Of a stretch of DNA of 13,037 bases, positions 8,311 to 13,037 are shown in pieces (positions within the stretch are counted from its first letter, which is position 1; the number at the start of each line of letters is the position of its first letter). The notes under the pieces were generated by a model. It did no database searches. It worked only from the letters and a program-made list of their open reading frames with translations, and was not told the origin of the DNA. A program made the position numbers and the translations under genes. Origin of the DNA: Rhodanobacter sp. (lineage in GTDB: Bacteria > Pseudomonadota > Gammaproteobacteria > Xanthomonadales > Rhodanobacteraceae); the NCBI GenBank assembly GCA_026193555.1, contig JAPHUU010000178.1, forward strand, positions 1 through 13,037. The letters are read 5' to 3'.

Positions 8311-8316
8311 TACACT
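8311..8316 (+). promoter_or_regulatory. Possible -10 element of mlaA
   Basis: TACACT on the plus strand would place a transcript start near 8323, giving a leader of about 30 nt before the mlaA ATG. The hexamer 17 nt upstream (GTGCAC) is a poor -35, so the promoter may depend on an activator or another sigma factor. TATAAA at 8296-8301 is an alternative A/T-rich element. The 205-nt gap 8148-8352 thus appears to hold divergent promoters for rpoZ and mlaA. Confidence 0.35.
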
Positions 8317-8352
8317 TTTGCACCATCATCCAGCCGTGAACCCCCTGCGCAC

Positions 8353-9186
8353 ATGCCCTCTCTGCTCCGCTCACTTCCTCCGAGCCGCTGTCTGCTTTTT
8401 CTCGCAGTCACGCTGCTGGCCGGTTGCGCCATCGCCAAACCGCGAACCGACGACCCGCTGGAGCACTTCAATCGCAAGGTCTATGCATTCAACGACACGC
8501 TCGACAAAGCGGTGATCCGTCCCGTGGCTGTTGGCTATCGCAAGGTGACCAACCCACCGCTGCGTCGTTCGTTCAGTGATTTCTTCACCAATATCCGCAT
8601 GCCGATCACCGTGGCCAACGATCTGCTGCAGGCGCGCCCGAAGCAGGCGGTGCAAAGCAGCGGCCGGTTCCTGGTCAACCTGACCTTGGGCATTGGTGGC
8701 TTCTTCGACCCTGCCAGTCAGCTCGGCATGCCACTGGAAGACAACGACTTCGGCATCACCCTCGCGCGTTGGGGTCTCCCGGAAGGCGACTATCTGATGG
8801 TGCCTTTCGTGGGACCAAGCACGGTGCGTGACGTCTGGAAGTTGCCGGTCGACAGTTACTTCTTCGACCCGTTGAGCCTGTACGCCAACAACCACCACGA
8901 CAACGGCCTGCAGTACCTGCCACAGGCCCTCTACCTGATCACCCTGCGGTCCCGCGGAATCGACGCGGAAAGCTTCCTGCAGTCCGCCTACGATCCTTAC
9001 ATCTTCATTCGCGACGCCTATCGCCAACAGCGGCTATACAAGATCTACGACGGCAACCCGCCGGCAGAGGTGATCGAGCGGATGCAGGGCCTGGACAACC
9101 AGGGCTTCGATCCGGATCAACTGCTTGAACAACAGCACCAGTGGGAAGGCAAGCATCCCCATCAGGCTGCCGTCATGCACCAGTAA
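8353..9186 (+). CDS. mlaA: MlaA (VacJ) outer-membrane lipoprotein of the Mla lipid-asymmetry system
   Basis: MlaA sits in the outer membrane, usually with a trimeric porin, and removes phospholipids mislocalised to the outer leaflet, passing them to periplasmic MlaC. The 277-residue product has a lipoprotein signal peptide with lipobox LLAGC (Cys25, followed by Ala, so no inner-membrane retention signal). The family region follows: DPLEHFNRKVYAFND (34-48), the RFLVNLTLGIGGFFDPA segment (about 105-121), FGITLARWGLPEGDYLMVPF and DPYIFIRDAYRQQRLY. The C-terminal tail is charged and histidine-rich. The ATG at 8353 gives a complete signal peptide; its ribosome binding site is weak. It faces the mlaFEDCB operon convergently, so all Mla parts lie within 4.5 kb, whereas E. 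coli mlaA is unlinked. Confidence 0.96.
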   Translation: MPSLLRSLPPSRCLLFLAVTLLAGCAIAKPRTDDPLEHFNRKVYAFNDTLDKAVIRPVAVGYRKVTNPPLRRSFSDFFTNIRMPITVANDLLQARPKQAVQSSGRFLVNLTLGIGGFFDPASQLGMPLEDNDFGITLARWGLPEGDYLMVPFVGPSTVRDVWKLPVDSYFFDPLSLYANNHHDNGLQYLPQALYLITLRSRGIDAESFLQSAYDPYIFIRDAYRQQRLYKIYDGNPPAEVIERMQGLDNQGFDPDQLLEQQHQWEGKHPHQAAVMHQ

Positions 9187-9201
9187 CAGCGCTGGCAGAA
9201 C

Positions 9202-9245
9202 GGTGGAAAAGAAAAAGGGCCGAATGGCCCTTTTTCTTTTCCACC
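9202..9245. terminator. Bidirectional terminator between mlaA and mlaB
   Basis: A perfect 20-bp inverted repeat (9202-9221 with 9226-9245) surrounds a 4-nt GAAT loop. The G/C-rich core GGGCC/GGCCC is next to the loop and flanked by A-rich and T-rich tracts, so either strand forms a stem followed by a T-rich run. It lies between the convergent mlaA stop (9186) and mlaB stop (9274), the expected place for a shared terminator. Confidence 0.9.
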
Positions 9246-9273
9246 GTGACTGACGCTCCCCCGAAGCAACGGA

Positions 9274-9582
9274 TCAAGGCATCAGTTCATCGACCCCGCA
9301 GACTCGTGCCAGAGCCAGCATGCCCGCCGGCATGTGGGCAACCTGCAGCGGCTGCCCCCGGCGGCTGGCTTCGGCCACACTGGCAAGCACGCAGGCGAGT
9401 CCCGCGCTGTCGCTCTGCCGCACGCGGGACAAATCCAGTCGCGCCCGCCTGCCCGTGGCCAGCGCGGCCCTGATCGCCAGCAGGGCCGCGGCCGCCGTAT
9501 CGAAGCTGAGCACGCCACTCACCGCGAGCGCGTCGGCGCTGCTCGTGTCCAGCTGAAACTCCGGTTTGGAGATGCTTGTCAC
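9274..9582 (-). CDS. mlaB: MlaB, STAS-domain subunit of the Mla ABC transporter
   Basis: Cytoplasmic STAS protein that binds the MlaF ATPase and supports assembly and activity of the MlaFEDB complex at the inner membrane. The 102-residue product shows the STAS pattern: an N-terminal strand, VSGVLSFDTAAAAL, LDLSRVRQSDSAGLA (49-63) and a C-terminal helix. Ser59 in DSAGL sits where E. coli MlaB has the conserved Thr52. Sequence identity to E. coli is low, so assignment rests on the STAS motif plus position at the end of the operon. The GTG at 9582 overlaps the mlaC stop as GTGA, with AAGG upstream, indicating translational coupling. Confidence 0.9.
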   Translation of the reverse strand: MTSISKPEFQLDTSSADALAVSGVLSFDTAAAALLAIRAALATGRRARLDLSRVRQSDSAGLACVLASVAEASRRGQPLQVAHMPAGMLALARVCGVDELMP

Positions 9583-10256
9583 TTGGCGCCCTTGTTTTCC
9601 TGCTCCATCGCGCTCAAGGCCTTCTCGCCCTGGGTCTCGAGATTGAGGATGAACTGGTCGATACCGATCTTGCGAATCTCGGCATCAACCTGGTTGCGGT
9701 AATTGGTGACATAGGAAATGCCCTCGATGATCACGTCATAAGCCTTCCAGTCACCCGTCGGACTCTTGCGGAATGCATAGTCGATCGATACCAGCTTGCC
9801 GTCATCCAGAACCACCTGGGTACGCACGATCGTGCGCTTGTCGTTGAGGTCGCCATTGAATGGCAGCACCTTGACGCGACCGCGGGTGTAGTTGAGCAGA
9901 CCCTCGGCATAACGATGGGTAATCGAGTCGTAGAAGGCCTTGGCGAATCGCTCGCGCTGGGCAGGCGTCGCCTCCCGGGCATGCCGGCCAAGCACCAGGA
10001 TCGACGCATAGTCGATCGCGAAGTGCGGCAGGAATACCTTGTCTATGATGCCGATCAGCTTCTCATGATCGTGCTTCAGCTCATTCTGGTTGCCTTCGAT
10101 GGCCGTGCCCAGTTGATCGGCAATGGACTGCACGATCTGCGCGGGCGTCTGCTGAACCGCAGGAACTTCCGCCGGTGGCGCTGCCTGGGCAGACACCGGA
10201 GCGGCAACGAGGGTACTGAACGCGATAACGGTGGCCAGAGCCAGTCTGCGCAACAT
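9579..10256 (-). CDS. mlaC: MlaC, periplasmic phospholipid carrier
   Basis: Soluble periplasmic protein that shuttles phospholipid between MlaA at the outer membrane and the MlaFEDB complex at the inner membrane. The 225-residue product starts with a Sec signal peptide (MLRRLALATVIAFSTLVAAP, probable cleavage after VSAQA, residue 25). Family segments follow: FLPHFAIDYASILVLGRHAR (75-94), TPAQRERFAKAFYDS, and WKAYDVIIEGISYVTNYRNQ (170-189). The ATG at 10256 has AAGGAG 6 nt upstream, the strongest ribosome binding site in the operon, which fits a carrier needed in excess over the transporter. An upstream in-frame extension to 10352 lies inside mlaD and is rejected. The gap after mlaD is 25 nt. 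Confidence 0.96.
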   Translation of the reverse strand: MLRRLALATVIAFSTLVAAPVSAQAAPPAEVPAVQQTPAQIVQSIADQLGTAIEGNQNELKHDHEKLIGIIDKVFLPHFAIDYASILVLGRHAREATPAQRERFAKAFYDSITHRYAEGLLNYTRGRVKVLPFNGDLNDKRTIVRTQVVLDDGKLVSIDYAFRKSPTGDWKAYDVIIEGISYVTNYRNQVDAEIRKIGIDQFILNLETQGEKALSAMEQENKGAK

Positions 10257-10281
10257 GAAAAACTCCTTCAGATGAGGCGGC

Positions 10282-11157
10282 TCAATGCTTGCCAGCCGGG
10301 GTATCGGATGATTTGCCGGTGCCGGCATTGGTCTTGTCGCCGGGCGAACCATTGACCAGGAATTTGCCGATCAGGTCTTCCAGCTGCATCGCGGACTGGG
10401 TGAGGATCATCTCGTCACCGTCCTTGAGCGCATCAAGTGAACCACCGGGCTGGATCGCAACATACTGGGTGCCGATCAAACCGCTGGTGAACACGGCTGC
10501 GGCCGAGTCATCGGGAATCTGATTGAAACGTTTGTCGATCGCCAGCGTGACCCTGGCGTCCAGCTTGACCGGATCGGCCTGCACGGACTGCACGCTGCCG
10601 ATCGCCACGCCAGCCATCTTCACGGGCGCACCGACCGAGAGCGAACCGACGTTGGTGAAGTTTGCCGTCACGCTGTAGGTACCGCCCAGATTGTCGGCCA
10701 CACCGCCGGCGCCGAAGAACTTGCCGAGCATCTCCTCCAGCTGCTGCGCCGGCTTGGTCAGCGCCAGCGTGCCGCCGTCGGCCACATCCTTCTTCGAATT
10801 GCCGTACTGGATACCGACATACTGGTCACCGAGCAGGCCGCTGGTGAAGATGGATGCCACCGAATCAACCGGGATGGTCTCGTAGCGCTTGTCGATCGCC
10901 AGCTTGACCTCGGCGATCTCCTTGCCCGGCGCGAGGGTGATCGACTGCACCTGGCCCACCCTCACCCCTGCGACCTTCACCGGCGCGCGCTCCTTCAGCT
11001 GACCCACGTTGGCGAAGTTGGCCTCGATGGTGTAGCTGGCGCCCATATGCACGTTCGCCACCGAGGTCGTCTGCGTCGCCAGATACGCCAGCGCGGTGAA
11101 TCCGAACACGATGAACAGACCGGTGCCGACGGCGTAGGAACTTCTCTTCTGGCTCAC
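10282..11157 (-). CDS. mlaD: MlaD with two tandem MCE domains
   Basis: MlaD is the inner-membrane-anchored, periplasmic lipid-binding ring of the MlaFEDB complex. The 291-residue product has an N-terminal transmembrane helix (about 9-29), then MCE domain 1 (about 42-118) and MCE domain 2 (about 161-237). Each is followed by a similar amphipathic helix (QQLEEMLGKFF, 138-148; MQLEDLIGKFL, 257-267). A hydrophilic Gly/Ser/Thr-rich tail ends the protein. E. coli MlaD is 183 residues with one MCE domain. The two repeats agree at roughly half of their positions by hand alignment, and both keep the pore-loop pattern SGLLGDQY and SGLIGTQY, whose hydrophobic pair lines the pore in E. coli. The GTG at 11157 is chosen for GAGG 8 nt upstream and the immediate transmembrane helix. 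The gap after mlaE is 52 nt. Confidence 0.95.
   Translation of the reverse strand: MSQKRSSYAVGTGLFIVFGFTALAYLATQTTSVANVHMGASYTIEANFANVGQLKERAPVKVAGVRVGQVQSITLAPGKEIAEVKLAIDKRYETIPVDSVASIFTSGLLGDQYVGIQYGNSKKDVADGGTLALTKPAQQLEEMLGKFFGAGGVADNLGGTYSVTANFTNVGSLSVGAPVKMAGVAIGSVQSVQADPVKLDARVTLAIDKRFNQIPDDSAAAVFTSGLIGTQYVAIQPGGSLDALKDGDEMILTQSAMQLEDLIGKFLVNGSPGDKTNAGTGKSSDTPAGKH
10320..11034 (-). repeat. Intragenic duplication encoding the two MCE domains of mlaD
   Basis: Residues about 42-149 and 161-268 of MlaD align end to end. Shared blocks include ANF.NVG.L, APVK.AGV.IG/VGQVQS, LAIDKR, IP.DS, FTSGL and QLE..GKF. The underlying DNA differs at many third positions, so the duplication is old and under protein-level selection, not a recent or unstable repeat. 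Confidence 0.85.
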
Positions 11158-11209
11158 GGCACGATCCTCAATGAACGTTGGGAAATATCGGTAATGGGCA
11201 TGGCGCAAG

Positions 11210-11986
11210 TCACATCAGGAAGGCGGTAAGCACAAAATCGAGCGCCAGGATGGCGATCGACGAAGCCACCACCGTGCGGGTCGTGGCGTAGGCCACGCCC
11301 TCGCTGGTCGGCGGCGTGGTGAAGCCCTGGAACACGGCGATCAGCGACACCACGGCACCGAATGCCAAGCTCTTGAACAGCACGCCGTTGACGATGTCCG
11401 TGTGCACGTCGACCTCCGCAGTCATGTTCGACCAGAACGTGCCGTTGTCGATACCCAGCCAGCTCACGCCCACCAGGTGACCGCCGAAAATCGCCATCGC
11501 ACAGAACACGCAGGCCAGCAGCGGCATCGCGATCACTCCGGCCAGGAAGCGCGGCGTGGCCACGTAGGCAATCGGGTCGACCGCCATCAGCTCCATCGCG
11601 TCGATCTGGTCGGTGGCGCGCATCAGGCCGATTTCGGCGGTGATCGAGGTGCCGGCACGGCCGGCGAACAGCAGTGCCGTGATGACCGGGCCCAACTCGC
11701 GGTAGACCGACAGCGCAACCACCATGCCGCTGGCCGACGTGCCGCCGAAGATCGACAGCACGTGATACAGCTGCAGCATCAGCACCATGCCGACGAACAG
11801 GCCGCAGACCATGATGATGGTCAGGCTCATCGCGCCGACAAACCACAGTTGCCGGATGGTTTCCCGGACATAGCGGAAGCTGCGCGGGACCGCCGCCAGC
11901 AGGGTCAGCAGAAACAAGCCGCACAGACCGATCTGCGCCAGCGCCTGGGTCACCGCGTTGCCTTCCTGCCTGCCGCGCGCGTTCAT
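11210..11986 (-). CDS. mlaE: MlaE, inner-membrane permease of the Mla transporter
   Basis: Integral membrane subunit that couples MlaF ATP hydrolysis to lipid movement through the MlaD ring. The 258-residue product (E. coli has 260) has several hydrophobic segments, about 18-33, 48-75, 87-109, 146-172 and 203-222, plus a C-terminal helix. The family signature is very clear: RELGPVITALLFAGRAGTS (96-114), then TAEIGLMRATDQIDAMELMA (116-135), the region that contacts the ATPase. The ATG at 11986 overlaps the mlaF stop as ATGA with GGAG 7 nt upstream, so translation is coupled to mlaF. An in-frame extension to 12088 lies inside mlaF and is rejected. Confidence 0.97.
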   Translation of the reverse strand: MNARGRQEGNAVTQALAQIGLCGLFLLTLLAAVPRSFRYVRETIRQLWFVGAMSLTIIMVCGLFVGMVLMLQLYHVLSIFGGTSASGMVVALSVYRELGPVITALLFAGRAGTSITAEIGLMRATDQIDAMELMAVDPIAYVATPRFLAGVIAMPLLACVFCAMAIFGGHLVGVSWLGIDNGTFWSNMTAEVDVHTDIVNGVLFKSLAFGAVVSLIAVFQGFTTPPTSEGVAYATTRTVVASSIAILALDFVLTAFLM

Positions 11987-12819
11987 TTCACTACTCCGGC
12001 GAAGCCCAGCGCCTGGGCATAGTCGCCCGCCGGATACTGGAACGGAACCGGGCCATCGGCCTCGCCACCAAAGAATTGCCGGGTCCATGGCGAACCATCG
12101 TCGGCAATGGTTTTCGGATCGCCCTGCGCCACCACCTTGCCGTTGGCGATCAGGAACACATGCTGAGCGATCTGGCGCACGGCAGCCAACTCGTGCGCCA
12201 CCAGCACGCTGGTGATGCCGAGGGTCTGGTTCAACGTGCTGATCAATCTCAGAACCTGGTTCAAGGCCACCGGATCGAGTCCGACGAAGGGCTCGTCGTA
12301 CAGGATCAGCATCGGATCGAACACGATGGCCCTTGCCAGCGCCACGCGTCGTGCCATGCCACCGGACAGTTCGCTGGGCATCAGCGGTGCGGCGCCGCGC
12401 AAACCCACCGCCTGCAGCTTCAGCAGCACCAGGTTGCGAATCAGCTCCTCGGGCAACTGGGTGTGCTGGCGCAGCGGAAACGCCACGTTCTCGAACACGT
12501 CGAAATCGGTCAACAAGGCCGAGTTCTGGAACAGGTAGCCGATGCCTTCGCGCAACTTGTACAACTGCTCCCGCGACAGCTCGGCCACGTTCCTGCCGTC
12601 GACGCGGATCTCGCCCGCATCGGCCCGCATCTGCCCGGTGATGTGTTTCAGCAGGGTCGTCTTGCCGGTGCCGCTGGGGCCCATGATCGCGGTGATCTTG
12701 CCGCGCGGGATGTCCATGTCCAGCTGGTCGAAAATGGTCTTGCCGCCGAGGACCGTGGTCAGGCCGCGGATCCGCACGAGGACGTCGTCATCGAGCGTGG
12801 CACGAACGGATTCGGTCAT
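11983..12819 (-). CDS. mlaF: MlaF, ATPase of the Mla ABC transporter
   Basis: Cytoplasmic ABC ATPase powering MlaFEDB phospholipid transport. The 278-residue product (E. coli has 269) contains Walker A GPSGTGKT (47-54), Q-loop Gln98 in YLFQNS, signature LSGGM (151-155), Walker B LILYDEP (171-177), D-loop GLDP (180-183) and switch His209. The C-terminal segment DGPVPFQYPAGDY (255-267) closely matches the E. coli MlaF tail that packs on the neighbouring subunit near MlaB, separating it from generic ABC ATPases. The ATG at 12819 is chosen because the ABC domain begins soon after; an ATG at 12876, preceded by GGA, would add 19 residues and cannot be excluded. It is the first gene of the operon, 78 nt after the upstream gene's stop; no convincing promoter is seen in that gap. 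Confidence 0.96.
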   Translation of the reverse strand: MTESVRATLDDDVLVRIRGLTTVLGGKTIFDQLDMDIPRGKITAIMGPSGTGKTTLLKHITGQMRADAGEIRVDGRNVAELSREQLYKLREGIGYLFQNSALLTDFDVFENVAFPLRQHTQLPEELIRNLVLLKLQAVGLRGAAPLMPSELSGGMARRVALARAIVFDPMLILYDEPFVGLDPVALNQVLRLISTLNQTLGITSVLVAHELAAVRQIAQHVFLIANGKVVAQGDPKTIADDGSPWTRQFFGGEADGPVPFQYPAGDYAQALGFAGVVK

Positions 12820-12897
12820 GGACGAAGGCACCGTGGTAAAGCGGGAAAGGTAGCCGAAGACGGCGGCCAGCGCCATGTGATCCGGCGCGGCACAGGC

Positions 12898-13037
12898 TCA
12901 TTCGACCGCATCGGCGGCCAGCAGTTCAGCGATCAGCGCCTCGTACCGCCTCCATTGCAGGGCACTGCGCTGGCGCACCGCCCGCACGATCGCCAGCAGG
13001 TCGGCCAGTGCCTGCTCAAACACGTCATTGACCAGGA
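12898..13037 (-). CDS. C-terminal end of an unrecognised protein
   Basis: An open frame enters from the right edge and ends at TGA (12900-12898), giving the last 45 residues. The visible segment begins LVNDVFEQALADLLAIV and ends LLAADAVE. It is alanine/leucine-rich with regular charged residues and looks like two amphipathic helices. Codon use is GC-rich like the neighbours, and it ends 78 nt before mlaF on the same strand, so read-through into the mla operon is possible. I do not recognise the family; the start and most of the gene lie outside the window. Confidence 0.65.
   Translation of the reverse strand, partial: LVNDVFEQALADLLAIVRAVRQRSALQWRRYEALIAELLAADAVE

Noticed and set aside
8174..8374. 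Small minus-strand frame of 66 codons between rpoZ and mlaA
   Set aside because: It overlaps the rpoZ promoter and the mlaA start and has no family resemblance; the space is better explained by divergent promoters.
9576..10355. A 259-codon plus-strand frame opposite mlaC
   Set aside because: mlaC has a signal peptide, family motifs and a strong ribosome binding site on the minus strand; the plus frame is its shadow.
11154..11924. A 256-codon alternative minus-strand frame inside mlaE
   Set aside because: It is out of frame with MlaE, which is highly conserved; its Arg/His/Gly-rich composition is typical of a shifted frame.
1..13037. Search by eye for mobile elements, CRISPR, tRNA/rRNA, attachment sites and a defence or biosynthetic system
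   Set aside because: All the space is taken by housekeeping genes with short, explained gaps. No direct repeats at gene edges, transposase, integrase, tRNA-like fold or composition break was seen.

Overview
The window reads as ordinary chromosomal DNA of a high-GC gammaproteobacterium, most likely in the Xanthomonadales (Rhodanobacter/Dyella/Xanthomonas type). I infer this from the base composition, the protein sequences and gene order (rpoZ-spoT-ridA-recG, a zinc-free type B L31, citrate synthase). No database search was possible. I see no mobile element, CRISPR array, tRNA or rRNA, and no stretch over 300 bases lacks a gene.

Region 1 (1-8147, all minus strand, transcribed right to left). 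A stress, transcription and repair cluster begins with rpoZ (RNA polymerase omega) and spoT ((p)ppGpp synthetase/hydrolase). It continues with ridA (reactive enamine/imine deaminase), recG (branch-migration helicase) and a nucleoside hydrolase. A good sigma70-type promoter lies just upstream of rpoZ. To the left, rpmE2 (zinc-free ribosomal protein L31) has its own probable promoter and a clear intrinsic terminator. Citrate synthase gltA follows and runs off the left edge.

Region 2 (8148-12819) encodes all six components of the Mla phospholipid-trafficking system. The outer-membrane lipoprotein MlaA is on the plus strand, transcribed divergently from rpoZ. The operon mlaF-mlaE-mlaD-mlaC-mlaB (ABC ATPase, permease, MCE ring protein, periplasmic carrier, STAS subunit) is on the minus strand and converges on mlaA. 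The two arms meet at a perfect 20-bp inverted repeat that looks like a bidirectional terminator. Junctions F/E and C/B are 4-nt stop/start overlaps, and C has a strong ribosome binding site, so the operon looks tightly coupled. The most unusual feature is MlaD: it carries two tandem MCE domains, each with the hydrophobic pore-loop pair, where E. coli MlaD has one.

Region 3 (12898-13037) is the 3' end of an unrecognised minus-strand gene just upstream of mlaF.

The window is mostly conserved housekeeping content. The points that deserve follow-up are the double-MCE MlaD, a nucleoside hydrolase lacking the usual catalytic histidine, a palindrome in the mlaA promoter, and rpoZ-spoT without an adjacent gmk.
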